Notes under the pieces: model-generated
What the model saw: the letters and a program-made list of their open reading frames with translations, nothing else
What the model was told of the DNA's origin: nothing
The model's database searches: none
Assembly: GCF_000772945.1 (NCBI RefSeq)
Contig: NZ_JPVN01000032.1
Span: forward strand, 1-33,474
Length of the DNA: 33,474 nucleotides
Reading direction: 5' to 3'
Source: Ureibacillus manganicus DSM 26584
GTDB lineage: Bacteria > Bacillota > Bacilli > Bacillales_A > Planococcaceae
Program-made: the position numbers and the translations under genes
In this document: piece after piece, positions 16,524 through 25,176 of the stretch
How positions within the stretch are numbered: the first letter of the stretch is position 1
Layout of the letters: the number at the start of each line of letters is the position of its first letter

Positions 16524-17153
16524 TTATGTTGTTCGCAATACTTTCTTTAAATAAGCACGTATCGATTCTTCTCCGCTCGAAAGAGCTTCTTTTTCACGAG
16601 CGTCGTCTTTTACTATTTTCGCTTCGGCTAATGTGGCGATTGTTTCTTCTTCACCCTGCGGAATAACAACAACACCATCCACATCACCAACGATATAATC
16701 TCCTGTATGTACTGCTACTCCCCCAACAGAAACAGGTACACTTACTTCTCCACCACCATTTTTAAACCCAGCAGCAACTGTTGTTCCCAGTGAAAATATA
16801 GGGAAGTCTAATGATTTAATTGCTGATAGATCTCGAATAACACCATCTACAACAAAGCCTTGTATACCGAGTCCCTTCGCTAAAGAAACTACAAAGTCAC
16901 CAGCTACTGCTCTATTTGTATTCCCCTTTGCATCAATTACTAATATATCTCCCTTCATCGCTTTGCTAATTGCCTCTAATACAGCACCATTTTCTCCATC
17001 TGGCAATCTTACGGTTAAAGCTTTTCCGGCAATTTTATAATGATCACCTAGCGGCTTTATTCTTGCATTAATATTTGTATGCCCTCCAGTAGCATCTGAA
17101 ATTGCTGTTGTTGGAAGTGCAAAAAGTCGTTCTTCTATTGATATGGCTTTCAA
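16524..17153 (-). CDS. RraA family protein (possible 4-hydroxy-4-methyl-2-oxoglutarate aldolase)
   Basis: About 209 residues. Start chosen as TTG at 17153, seven bases after a perfect AGGAGG. The ATG at 17183 lies upstream of that site and would add ten residues without family support. Conserved family parts: ISDATGG near the start, the GDILVIDAKGN region, then AVAGDFVVSLAKGLGIQGFVVDGVIRD, which carries the metal- and substrate-binding Gly and Arg-Asp residues, and a GDYIVGDVDGVVVIPQ block. RraA-like proteins are either RNase E regulators or metal-dependent HMG/CHA aldolases. In Firmicutes, which mostly lack RNase E, an aldolase/decarboxylase-type activity is more likely. The substrate is not clear from context. 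Confidence 0.85.
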   Translation of the reverse strand: MKAISIEERLFALPTTAISDATGGHTNINARIKPLGDHYKIAGKALTVRLPDGENGAVLEAISKAMKGDILVIDAKGNTNRAVAGDFVVSLAKGLGIQGFVVDGVIRDLSAIKSLDFPIFSLGTTVAAGFKNGGGEVSVPVSVGGVAVHTGDYIVGDVDGVVVIPQGEEETIATLAEAKIVKDDAREKEALSSGEESIRAYLKKVLRTT

Positions 17154-17362
17154 TTTAACTCCTCCTAAAAATTTATATTCCATAGTACTAATACAGTTCG
17201 ATACAAATTCTTTTGAAAAAGACTACATACTTCCCCTACCTTGCAACATATATTAAATATAAACGACATTTATACATAATTTTGAATTTTTTACATAACC
17301 GTTACAAATGAATTTAAATGGGGAAGGTAAGAATAACTGACAAATTATAGGGAGTGATCAAA

Positions 17363-17743
17363 ATGGCAAACCCACTAATACAAGAAGTGACCGATGAGAA
17401 TGGTAAATTAACTTACAAATTAACTTCTTTTGATATTGAAGTTGTTGCTAAAATGAATGGTGGTCTTGCGCCAACCATTATCTATCTACACAATAATAAA
17501 GATGTAACCGATTGGATTCGAGCTATACGTTTCAGTCCAAGGCAACCTTCATCCTATATCGAAGATTATGATCGATTTCAAGCAATGCTTTTTCAAAAAG
17601 AGGAAAAAGCCATCAATGATCTTTATGACACAATTAGTATTCGCCCTAAAAACATGACCTCTGGGAAGCAGATCATTTGGAGCTTCGCAGTTTTGGCTTT
17701 AATGTCGATTCCACTTTTAGTTGCATTTTTTATTATGAAATAG
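17363..17743 (+). CDS. Hypothetical tail-anchored membrane protein
   Basis: 126 residues from the ATG at 17363, eight bases after AGGGAG. A GTG at 17354 falls inside that site and is rejected. I do not recognise a family. The soluble N-terminal part (about 1-103) is mixed alpha/beta, with aromatic and charged residues and no Cys. A single hydrophobic segment (about 105-124) ends the protein almost immediately (FFIMK), so it is probably C-tail anchored with the body in the cytoplasm. It stands alone between a divergent RraA gene and a convergent GNAT gene, with its own terminator, so context gives no functional hint. Confidence 0.7.
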   Translation: MANPLIQEVTDENGKLTYKLTSFDIEVVAKMNGGLAPTIIYLHNNKDVTDWIRAIRFSPRQPSSYIEDYDRFQAMLFQKEEKAINDLYDTISIRPKNMTSGKQIIWSFAVLALMSIPLLVAFFIMK

Positions 17744-17792
17744 TCATTATTTTAAGAAGTTTCCCTTAATCCATCATTATGAAGCATAGAAG

Positions 17793-17825
17793 AACGCTCA
17801 AAGCATTAGGCTCTGAGCGTTTTCT
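17793..17825. terminator. Terminator between convergent genes
   Basis: AACGCTCA (17793-17800) pairs with TGAGCGTT (17814-17821), with a further inner AGC/GCT. A T-run follows on the plus strand, with a weaker T-rich tail on the minus strand. It lies immediately after the small membrane protein gene and before the 3' end of the GNAT gene, so it may serve both. Confidence 0.75.
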
Positions 17826-17826
17826 A

Positions 17827-18606
17827 TTAAAAGTTAGTTTTAGGTGATTCGCACTCATAAGAGTATGCGAGACAATGAAAATTATGCTTTTCAAGAATAG
17901 GTCTACTCATTGGACTGGCGTCAACAGTAAGGAAAGGATGTCCTTTCTCATATGCCTTTTGTGCACGAACTGCTAATAGTTGTGAGTAATATCCTTTTCC
18001 TCGAAACGATGGTAGTGTTGAACCTCCCCAAAGACTTGCAAAGGATGAGTTTTTCTCTAAGTACATCCAAGCTGCACTAACAAGCTGATTATCTTCATAA
18101 ATTCCATAAAGATACACTGACTCAGGATTATTTTGTTTATCTCTCCAAAGTCTTTCCCCAAGCTCTGTAAGAGGTCTATTCCAGATGGCATGTTCTAGAC
18201 TAATAATGTCTTTGATACCTTGTTCATCTGTAATTTCCTTTACATTGAAGTGCTGCCCATTTTTTAGTAAAGGGTGCTGATCATCTAATTTCATAACCAT
18301 AAGGGCTTCAGGGTCACCAATTATAAAACCTTCTTGTTCAAGAATGCCTGTTAAATTATCAGGTTGATCATAGCTATATACTTTCCACTCAAAATCTCGT
18401 TTGAGGTTTTTAAAATAGTCTAACTCATTTTGAATTACTTCCCTTGCATTGTCTTCGTTAACATTCGATGCAATGATAAACCCTCTTTCACCAAACTGCG
18501 AAATATGGCGAACAACATGCTCTGTTTTCTCTCTTGTATAACCTTGTACGTCGGCATCTTCACGAAGTTCTTTGTGAAATAATGCAATTAACTCATTATT
18601 ATCCAT
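17827..18606 (-). CDS. GNAT family N-acetyltransferase
   Basis: 259 residues. The C-terminal half is a GNAT domain: YLYGIYEDNQLVSAAWMYL strands, then acetyl-CoA-binding motif A, PSFRGKGYYSQLL (about 199-211, the R-G-x-G signature), and a final strand containing ILEKHNFHCLAYSYE. The N-terminal ~120 residues form a second, degenerate GNAT-like half, so this may be a tandem-GNAT protein with one active site. AAAGGAAAA precedes the ATG. Acceptor unknown; neighbours do not help. It ends next to the shared terminator. Confidence 0.85.
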   Translation of the reverse strand: MDNNELIALFHKELREDADVQGYTREKTEHVVRHISQFGERGFIIASNVNEDNAREVIQNELDYFKNLKRDFEWKVYSYDQPDNLTGILEQEGFIIGDPEALMVMKLDDQHPLLKNGQHFNVKEITDEQGIKDIISLEHAIWNRPLTELGERLWRDKQNNPESVYLYGIYEDNQLVSAAWMYLEKNSSFASLWGGSTLPSFRGKGYYSQLLAVRAQKAYEKGHPFLTVDASPMSRPILEKHNFHCLAYSYECESPKTNF

Positions 18607-18681
18607 TAACGTTTTCCTTTCGCGTTCTTAACTCACTAGAGATAATTAGATTCGTAAGATATAAGTTTTACTGCTAGGAGT

Positions 18682-19245
18682 TTAATTCGCTACTTTCCCT
18701 AAATCACCTTCATCAGCTAATAAAATTTTTATAATCTCATCTACTGACGATGCAACCTGTAAAATGCTACGCTGTTCCTCACGAATAAATCCTTCATCTA
18801 GCATCTTTTCAAAATGTTGAATGAGAGCGCCATAAAATCCGTTAATATTATATAAAATGACTGGCTTTGCATGTAGTCCAATTTGTGCCCAAGTAAAGAT
18901 TTCAAAGTATTCGTCTAATGTTCCGCAGCCACCTGGAAGGGCAATATAGCTATCTGCTAAATCAGCCATTTTTGCCTTACGTGAGTGCATAGAGTCAACT
19001 ATATGTATTTCTGTTAGATTAAGATGTGTCAGCTCGCGTTTTTGTAAATGTTCTGGCATGATTCCTATGACTCTACCTTTATGTGCAAGGGCACTGTCTG
19101 CCACAGCTCCCATTAGCCCTACGGTTGAGCCCCCGTAAACAATTCCTAATCCGGCCTTTGCTAACTGTTCTCCTAATTCTTTTGCCTTTTCTATATAAAT
19201 CGGGTTTTTCCCTGTTTGCGAACCACAATAAATTGCAACATTCAT
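18682..19245 (-). CDS. LOG family protein (cytokinin riboside 5'-monophosphate phosphoribohydrolase type)
   Basis: 187 residues, TIGR00730/LOG family, related to B. subtilis YvdD. Rossmann-like start VAIYCGSQTG, then GLGIVYGGSTVGLMGAVAD, SMHSRKAKM and the signature PGGCGTLDE (104-112) with the catalytic Glu and Arg of the SRKA motif (about 88-91). Family members release the base from nucleoside 5'-monophosphates; the physiological role in non-plant-associated bacteria is unclear. The ATG has a GGAGGGA site. It is divergent from the MBL hydrolase, and the intergenic region contains a 17-bp palindrome. Confidence 0.92.
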   Translation of the reverse strand: MNVAIYCGSQTGKNPIYIEKAKELGEQLAKAGLGIVYGGSTVGLMGAVADSALAHKGRVIGIMPEHLQKRELTHLNLTEIHIVDSMHSRKAKMADLADSYIALPGGCGTLDEYFEIFTWAQIGLHAKPVILYNINGFYGALIQHFEKMLDEGFIREEQRSILQVASSVDEIIKILLADEGDLGKVAN

Positions 19246-19271
19246 GTGTTTATCCCTCCACGATTTTCGTT

Positions 19272-19288
19272 ACACTATATTATAGTGT
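19272..19288. promoter_or_regulatory. 17-bp palindrome in divergent promoter region (possible operator)
   Basis: ACACTATA-T-TATAGTGT is a perfect inverted repeat around a central T. On the minus strand it contains TATAAT (19284-19279), which could be the -10 of the LOG gene; on the plus strand it contains TATATT. Overlap with a -10 would suit a repressor, but symmetric A/T-rich -10 sequences can also arise by chance. Confidence 0.35.
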
Positions 19289-19327
19289 TCTAATATTAAT
19301 CAAATGTAAATAAAAGGAGTAGATACA

Positions 19328-20086
19328 ATGAAAATAACCCCATTAGGTGTTGGTGGTGCCTTTACAAAAACTAATTATCATAATAACTATATTATGCAAA
19401 TAGGTGAACAATTACTTTTAGTAGATGCAGGTACAACATTACGAACTAGCCTAGTTGAAGCAGGTTATCATTATACAGATATAGATTATGTCTATATCTC
19501 TCATCTACATTTCGATCATGTTGGTGGGTTAGAGGAAATGATTTTGCAACGATATTGGCATTTTGAAGATGGGAAACATGTCCCGTTGAAGACAAAAATT
19601 ATCGTTCATGAAAAGCTGTCTCTATCCTTACGAACATTACTTTCCCAAAGTTTAAACAATCAAGGACATGCTGTCGAAGATTTTTGCCAATTCGTCATAC
19701 CGAAAAATGAAGGGTCCATGTTTATTGGGAATTCTACATTCTCGTTATTCGATACAACAAATTTCCATCAAGAAGGAATGATCAGTTCGGGATTTAAACT
19801 GTCCTGGAATGGTGCAAATTTAGTCTATACAAGTGATATTAAACGACTAGATCAGGCAAATATTATCGCACAAGTTGATGAAAAGACAGTTGCCATTTTT
19901 CAAGATGTAAGTTTTACGACAAACGGAGCACACGCAACACTTGATGAAGTTTTAAGTTATTATCCATCAGAACTCCATGAGAGAATCTTTGCTATGCATT
20001 ACAATGACAATGTTGGGGATTTCGACGAAGTCATACAGCAGGCAAAGATCCAGCTAGTGAAAAGACAGCAAGTGATAGAATTTTAA
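19328..20086 (+). CDS. MBL fold metallo-hydrolase
   Basis: 252 residues. Metallo-beta-lactamase fold: N-terminal strands MKITPLGVGGAFTKTNYHNNYIM, DAG (33-35), metal motif HLHFDH (59-64), a later LVYTSDIKRLD (Asp metal ligand) and a terminal MHYND with the last His. The F-T-K-T-N-Y-H-N-N start resembles ribonuclease-Z/YhfI-type single-domain hydrolases. The exact substrate (phosphodiester, cyclic nucleotide or other) cannot be read from the sequence. AAAGGAG precedes the ATG. It ends in a strong terminator shared with dck. Confidence 0.88.
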   Translation: MKITPLGVGGAFTKTNYHNNYIMQIGEQLLLVDAGTTLRTSLVEAGYHYTDIDYVYISHLHFDHVGGLEEMILQRYWHFEDGKHVPLKTKIIVHEKLSLSLRTLLSQSLNNQGHAVEDFCQFVIPKNEGSMFIGNSTFSLFDTTNFHQEGMISSGFKLSWNGANLVYTSDIKRLDQANIIAQVDEKTVAIFQDVSFTTNGAHATLDEVLSYYPSELHERIFAMHYNDNVGDFDEVIQQAKIQLVKRQQVIEF

Positions 20087-20091
20087 AATTT

Positions 20092-20130
20092 AAAAGGCTA
20101 CATCAATCAAGTACGTTGATGTAGCCTTTT
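20092..20130. terminator. Bidirectional terminator between MBL gene and dck
   Basis: A 15-bp perfect stem, AAAAGGCTACATCAA (20092-20106) with TTGATGTAGCCTTTT (20116-20130), and a 9-base loop. T-rich on both strands, between converging genes. Confidence 0.9.
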
Positions 20131-20149
20131 ATATCCCCTCATAACGGGT

Positions 20150-20824
20150 TTATCTTTGTTTTTTAAATCGATTTGTTTGTTCGATCATATACCCAATACG
20201 TTCAACAATACTCTCAATTTGCTCTGGATTTTCCTTTAAATCGTAATCATTTATATCTAATCGTAGTACCGGGCAAGAGTTAAATTGATCAATCCACTCT
20301 TGATAACGGCCATGCATTTCTTCCCAATATTCTCTTGGCGTATGTTGTTCCATTTCACGACCGCGCTCTTTAATTCTATCAATCACATCTTCAAGTGATC
20401 CCTCTAAATAGATTAATAAGTCAGGATGTGGGAAATAAGGAGTCATTACCATCGCATCAAATAAATTCGTATACGTTTCGTAATCTGTTGGGTTCATCGT
20501 CCCTTTATCATAATGCATTTTCGCAAAAATGCCTGTATCTTCATAGATAGAACGATCTTGTATAAACCCTCCACCATACTCAAAAATACGTTTTTGTTCT
20601 TTGAATCGTTCTGCTAAAAAGTAAATTTGTAAGTGAAAGCTCCATTTCTCGAAGTCATCATAAAATTTATCTAAATAGGGGTTTGAGTCAACCTTTTCAA
20701 AAGAAGTGCGGAAATTTAATGCTTCTGCTAGGGCAGTTGTCATTGTCGATTTCCCAACACCTACCGTTCCAGCAATTGTAATTACTGCATTGGAAGGGAT
20801 ATTATATTTTTCTCTTAAATTCAT
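20150..20824 (-). CDS. dck: Deoxyadenosine/deoxycytidine kinase
   Basis: 224 residues, very close to remembered B. subtilis Dck (YaaF). P-loop GTVGVGKST (19-27), the EEVD-equivalent KVDSNPYLDKFYDDFEKWSFHLQ, the catalytic DRS within FIQDRSIYEDTGIFAKM, and the lid region RIKERGREME. Salvages deoxyadenosine and deoxycytidine by phosphorylation. The ATG overlaps the dgk stop by 4 bp, so the pair is translationally coupled, as in Bacillus. Assignment against Dgk rests on the DRS and HLQIYFLAERFKEQ segments. Confidence 0.93.
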   Translation of the reverse strand: MNLREKYNIPSNAVITIAGTVGVGKSTMTTALAEALNFRTSFEKVDSNPYLDKFYDDFEKWSFHLQIYFLAERFKEQKRIFEYGGGFIQDRSIYEDTGIFAKMHYDKGTMNPTDYETYTNLFDAMVMTPYFPHPDLLIYLEGSLEDVIDRIKERGREMEQHTPREYWEEMHGRYQEWIDQFNSCPVLRLDINDYDLKENPEQIESIVERIGYMIEQTNRFKKQR

Positions 20825-21456
20825 TCTGCTTGTAACTCCTTTAAGCTTTTCTTTACTAACTCTAAAACATTTTGTAAATGTTCTTCATTTTGTACAAAGT
20901 CTATTTTGTCTCCATCTAGTTCGATTACTGGTATATCAGGATGCTTCACTTTAAACTGCCCGATAAAATCATGGTAATCCTTTGATAATTGATCCATATA
21001 ATCTCTTGTAATCAATTTTTCAAATTCTCTACCACGCATCTTTATTCGATTCATTAAAGTATCAAGACTAGCATGCAAGTAAATAACCATATTTGGGCGA
21101 GGCATATCGGAGGTTAATATATCGTAAATTGCTTCGTACTTTACATACTCAGAGGGAGCAAGTGTACGCTTAGCAAAAATTAAGTTTTTGAAAATATGAT
21201 AATCAGCGACTACAGGTGACTCGTTTTGAACAATATGAGACTTAACATCTGATAATTGTTTATATCGATTACATAGGAAGAACATTTCTGTTTGAAAGCT
21301 CCACTCATCAATATCTTCATAAAATTTTCCTAAGAATGGGTTTTCATCAACAATCTCTTTCAGTAAGTAATAGCCATATGTATCAGCAATTGCTTTTGAT
21401 AAAGAAGTTTTCCCTACTCCTATCGGACCTTCAACTGTTATAAAAGGGACAGACAC
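20821..21456 (-). CDS. dgk: Deoxyguanosine kinase
   Basis: 211 residues, orthologue of B. subtilis Dgk (YaaG). P-loop GPIGVGKT (10-17), EIVDENPFLGKFYEDIDEWSFQTEMFFLCNRYKQL, and VVADYHIFKNLIFAKRTL, with ADYH where Dck has QDRS. Phosphorylates deoxyguanosine in purine salvage. Start is GTG with a strong AAGGAGGGG site. An extended -10 sequence lies about 40 bp upstream. First gene of the dgk-dck operon. Confidence 0.93.
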   Translation of the reverse strand: MSVPFITVEGPIGVGKTSLSKAIADTYGYYLLKEIVDENPFLGKFYEDIDEWSFQTEMFFLCNRYKQLSDVKSHIVQNESPVVADYHIFKNLIFAKRTLAPSEYVKYEAIYDILTSDMPRPNMVIYLHASLDTLMNRIKMRGREFEKLITRDYMDQLSKDYHDFIGQFKVKHPDIPVIELDGDKIDFVQNEEHLQNVLELVKKSLKELQAE

Positions 21457-21496
21457 TTTAGCCCCTCCTTCTTGTCTAAATTCGTCAATGTTCTAC

Positions 21497-21505
21497 ATTT
21501 TATCA
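21497..21505 (-). promoter_or_regulatory. Extended -10 promoter for dgk-dck
   Basis: The minus strand reads TGATAAAAT: TG, one base, then TAAAAT. No good -35 at 17 bp. It lies about 40 bp before the dgk GTG. Confidence 0.35.
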
Positions 21506-21651
21506 TATAAAGTAGTCGAAAAACACAATTGGAATTAAACTAAATTAAGTAATTATTAAATATATAGACAAATTTAGTAGGATTGTACGAAAACTTCCAT
21601 TACAAAAAATCAATCAAGATTAGAGAATTCATACAATTTAGCTTACTATGA

Positions 21652-22177
<526 letters not shown>

Positions 22178-22179
<2 letters not shown>

Positions 22180-22212
22180 AAGGACGGGATTATATCTAAC
22201 CCCTGTCCTTTT
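22178..22212. terminator. tadA terminator
   Basis: AAAAGGAC (22178-22185) pairs with GTCCTTTT (22205-22212), extended by GGG/CCC across a one-base bulge. It overlaps the tadA stop region and has T-runs in both directions. Confidence 0.75.
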
Positions 22213-22225
22213 AGTTTCCTTAAAT

Positions 22226-22382
22226 TTATACGTGCGAGTTTTAGGACGTTATGTGTGAATTTCAACTGATTACGTGCGCTTTTAAACTAGTTTCGTGCGA
22301 ATTTCGTACAATTACGTGCGTTTTCCAATTTACTTGTTAATTTCAACTCGTTATGTGCGACTTCAACACATTTATGCGCGTT
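22226..22382. repeat. Degenerate 21-bp tandem repeat array, about eight units
   Basis: The core GTGCG (or a close variant) recurs at 22232, 22253, 22274, 22295, 22316, a degenerate copy near 22334, 22355 and 22376. Spacing is exactly 21 bp, except one 18-bp step. The unit is roughly ttAyGTGCGaaTTTcaAct. The array lies between the tadA terminator and patA. Its last unit supplies the stop codon and last few codons of patA. It has stops in all plus-strand frames, so it is not coding. No spacers, so it is not a CRISPR array. Confidence 0.8.
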
Positions 22383-23535
22383 TAAACTTCTCCATAAACT
22401 TCTCTAATCGATTCATTGCTTCGTCTAATTTTTCAATAGGCTGAGCATAAGAAATACGTATATACCCTTCTCCATAATTAGAAAATGCGCTTCCTGGAAC
22501 AGTCGCCACACCTTGCTCTTTTAACAAACTTACACTAAAATCAAAAGATTTCATGTTTGTATGTTTAATAGAAGGGAATATATAAAAGGCTCCCTCTGGT
22601 TTAACGACATCAAATCCCATCGAAACTAAACGACTATAGACCAAATCACGTCGGTTTTTATATTCATTTCTCATTTCAATGGCATCATCTTTTCCAACGG
22701 TCAAAGCCTCTATTGCTGCATATTGACTAATACTAGATTCGCAACTTAAAAAATATGCAATGACTTTTGTAATCTCTTTTGAAATGAATACAGGTGCTAA
22801 TGTGTAGCCAATTCGCCATCCTGTCATGGAATGAGACTTCGATACACCATTGACTATTATCGTTTTCTCACGCATTCCTTCAAACTGTGCAATAGAATGA
22901 TGTGTTTTCTCAAAAATTAATTCACTATAAATCTCATCAGAAATTATAAAAATTTCTTTATCGCGTAAAAGTTTTGCAATTTTCTTTAACTCGTCTTCTT
23001 CAATAACTGTACCTACTGGATTAGCCGGTGAACATAGAAAAATTGCTCTTGTTCGTTCAGTAATATGTTTTTCTATTAATTCAGCTGTTAAAACAAAAGC
23101 AGTAGATGTTGTATCTACATAAACTGGTACGCCACCGAACATTTCGATAATTGGAACATAACCAGGATATGCAGGTCCTGGCACGATGACTTCACAACCT
23201 TCAGTTAAGATTGTACGTAATACAGCCATAATTGCTCCAGATGCTCCATGTGTCACAACTACTTCGTCTTCTGGGTTATACACTAAGCTGTATTTTTCAC
23301 TGTAAAAGTGTGAAATGGCATTTCGTAATTCTAAAACACCTGAATTTGGTGTATAGGAAGTAAAGTTTTGATCAATCGCTTGTTTTGCACTTTCTTTTAC
23401 ATGATTTGGTGTTGGGAAATCCGGTTGTCCAATTGTCAGGTTAATGGCATCAGGGTAATCGACAAGCATACTTGTAAATTTACGTATACCTGAAATTTCT
23501 TGTCTTTTTAAATTTGGATAAATAAGATGCTCCAC
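22372..23535 (-). CDS. patA: PLP-dependent aminotransferase A
   Basis: 387 residues, class I/II aminotransferase, closely matching remembered B. subtilis PatA, which is annotated as an aromatic or N-acetyl-LL-diaminopimelate aminotransferase. Visible: MEHLIYPN start, LTIGQPDFPTPNHV (33-46), SYTPNSG, GASGAI (97-102, cofactor phosphate), SPANPVG (169-175), SDEIYSEL (199-206) and Schiff-base Lys233 in SKSHSMTGWR. Start is GTG with AAAGGGG eight bases upstream. The final residues KFKRA and the stop lie within the 21-bp repeat array, so the C-terminus may have been remodelled by the repeat. Confidence 0.88.
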   Translation of the reverse strand: MEHLIYPNLKRQEISGIRKFTSMLVDYPDAINLTIGQPDFPTPNHVKESAKQAIDQNFTSYTPNSGVLELRNAISHFYSEKYSLVYNPEDEVVVTHGASGAIMAVLRTILTEGCEVIVPGPAYPGYVPIIEMFGGVPVYVDTTSTAFVLTAELIEKHITERTRAIFLCSPANPVGTVIEEDELKKIAKLLRDKEIFIISDEIYSELIFEKTHHSIAQFEGMREKTIIVNGVSKSHSMTGWRIGYTLAPVFISKEITKVIAYFLSCESSISQYAAIEALTVGKDDAIEMRNEYKNRRDLVYSRLVSMGFDVVKPEGAFYIFPSIKHTNMKSFDFSVSLLKEQGVATVPGSAFSNYGEGYIRISYAQPIEKLDEAMNRLEKFMEKFKRA

Positions 23536-23603
23536 AGTTGTTTCCCCTTTAAAAGTTTTATCTAAATTTATACCACTTCTTAATAATCATGTAAAAACTT
23601 TTT

Positions 23604-24254
23604 TTATTTATTTGAGAGCAAAGAGTCTGCAACAGTAAAAGTTCCTTCTGTTTTTTCTTTAATATCTTCAACAGACACACCAGGCGCCGTTTCAATTAAC
23701 TGCATTCCTTCGTTTGTAAAATCAAATACAGCTAACTCCGTAATAAGTCGGTTGACAACACCTTTACCTGTCAGTGGCAATGTGCAAGATTTCTTTATTT
23801 TCGATTCACCATATTTGTTCACATGTTCCATAATAACAACAACTCGTTTAGCTCCAACTACAAGATCCATGGCACCACCCATGCCTTTTATCATTTTCCC
23901 TGGAATCATCCAGTTTGCTAAATCACCTGTTTCTGAAACTTCCATAGCACCAAGTATTGCAAGGTCAATATGCCCTCCACGAATCATAGCAAAAGAATCT
24001 GCACTATCAAAAAATGCACCACCGGGAACAATGGTTACCGTCTCTTTACCTGCATTGATTAAATCCGCATCAACTTCAGCTTCTGTTGGATATGGACCTA
24101 TTCCTAACATGCCATTTTCAGATTGCAGTAATACGTTAAAGTCTGCCGGAATTTCGTTGGCTACAAGTGTTGGTATTCCAATACCAAGATTGACATTCAT
24201 ACCGTCTTGAATTTCTTTTACTGCTCTTTGTACAATACGATTTCTTGCATCCAT
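23604..24254 (-). CDS. scoB: 3-oxoacid CoA-transferase subunit B
   Basis: 216 residues. Family I CoA-transferase beta subunit, with [14 protein letters not shown] (23-36) and the catalytic Glu46 in [12 protein letters not shown]. Transfers CoA from succinyl-CoA or acetyl-CoA to acetoacetate or a related 3-oxoacid. GGAGGGG precedes the ATG, which follows scoA after 2 bp, so the two subunits are co-translated. The donor cannot be decided: it could equally be called atoA. Divergent AtoE-type transport suggests short-chain fatty acid or acetoacetate use. Confidence 0.9.
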   Translation of the reverse strand: MDARNRIVQRAVKEIQDGMNVNLGIGIPTLVANEIPADFNVLLQSENGMLGIGPYPTEAEVDADLINAGKETVTIVPGGAFFDSADSFAMIRGGHIDLAILGAMEVSETGDLANWMIPGKMIKGMGGAMDLVVGAKRVVVIMEHVNKYGESKIKKSCTLPLTGKGVVNRLITELAVFDFTNEGMQLIETAPGVSVEDIKEKTEGTFTVADSLLSNK

Positions 24255-24256
24255 AT

Positions 24257-24967
24257 TTAAACCCCTCCACCGACTTTTTTTACTGTTAACCGTTCGATGC
24301 GCTTTTCATAATTTTGTCCAAGGACAACACGTTGCACGAAAACACTTGGTGTATGAATTTCATCAGGATCAAGTTCACCAACCTCTACAATTTCTTCAAC
24401 CTCCGCAATGGTAATCTTCCCTGCCATTGCAGCGATGGGGTTAAAGTTTCTAGACGTTTTACGGAATACTAGATTTCCTAACTTATCAGCTTTCCAAGCC
24501 TTTACTAAGGCAAAGTCAGAAGCAATCGCTCTTTCCAACAAATACTCTTTCCCATCAAAAACTTTTACTTCTTTACCTTCTGCAATAGGTGTTCCAACAC
24601 CAGTTGCAGTATAAAACCCAGGAATACCCGCGCCACCTGCACGAATACGCTCCGCCAAAGTACCCTGCGGAGTCAACTCAACTTCAAGCTCGCCATTTAA
24701 GAATTGTTGTTCAAATATTTTATTCTCACCTACGTAAGATGCTATCGTTTTTTTAATTTGTTTGTTTGCAAGTAACAAACCAAGTCCCCAGTCATCTACA
24801 CCACAATTGTTGCTTACAATCGTTAAGTTTTTCGTTCCTTGGTTTCTTAGGGCTTCTATACTTTTCTCAGGTATTCCACATAGTCCAAAACCTCCAACGA
24901 TTAACGTTGCCCCATCATGTATATCTGAAATAGCTTGTTCAAATGATTCCCATACTTTCCCCTTCAT
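24257..24967 (-). CDS. scoA: 3-oxoacid CoA-transferase subunit A
   Basis: 236 residues. Alpha subunit, with the CoA-binding signature [10 protein letters not shown] (25-34), [15 protein letters not shown], the loop [15 protein letters not shown] and [22 protein letters not shown]. The ATG has a GGGGGA site. First gene of the scoA-scoB pair, transcribed away from the AtoE-type transporter across a 209-bp gap. Alternative name atoD. Confidence 0.9.
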   Translation of the reverse strand: MKGKVWESFEQAISDIHDGATLIVGGFGLCGIPEKSIEALRNQGTKNLTIVSNNCGVDDWGLGLLLANKQIKKTIASYVGENKIFEQQFLNGELEVELTPQGTLAERIRAGGAGIPGFYTATGVGTPIAEGKEVKVFDGKEYLLERAIASDFALVKAWKADKLGNLVFRKTSRNFNPIAAMAGKITIAEVEEIVEVGELDPDEIHTPSVFVQRVVLGQNYEKRIERLTVKKVGGGV

Positions 24968-25100
24968 TCTAATCCCCCATTACTTATGAACTTTATGAAT
25001 TTCTACTAAATAACGTCATTCAAACAAATATATGAATTTTATTCTCGAGATAGGACAGAAATCCCTTGTTTATAAACTCTATAAATATATTTTTATTTCA

Positions 25101-25130
25101 TTGATATAAAACTTTCTTACCATACATATT
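25101..25130 (+). promoter_or_regulatory. Possible promoter for the AtoE-type transporter
   Basis: TTGATA (25101-25106), an 18-bp spacer and CATATT (25125-25130), about 47 bp before the ATG. Only a moderate match. The rest of the 24968-25176 gap is A/T-rich; I found no clear catabolite-repression or sigma-54 site in it. Confidence 0.3.
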
Positions 25131-25176
25131 ATTCAGCGAATAGCGTTTTTAATAACTAAGAAGGGGGAATGGAAAG

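Noticed and set aside
22226-22382. Possible CRISPR array
   Set aside because: Units are directly contiguous, with no spacers and no cas genes nearby.
24968-25176. Catabolite-repression (cre) site between scoA and the AtoE-type gene
   Set aside because: Only partial matches to the cre consensus, none symmetric enough to report.
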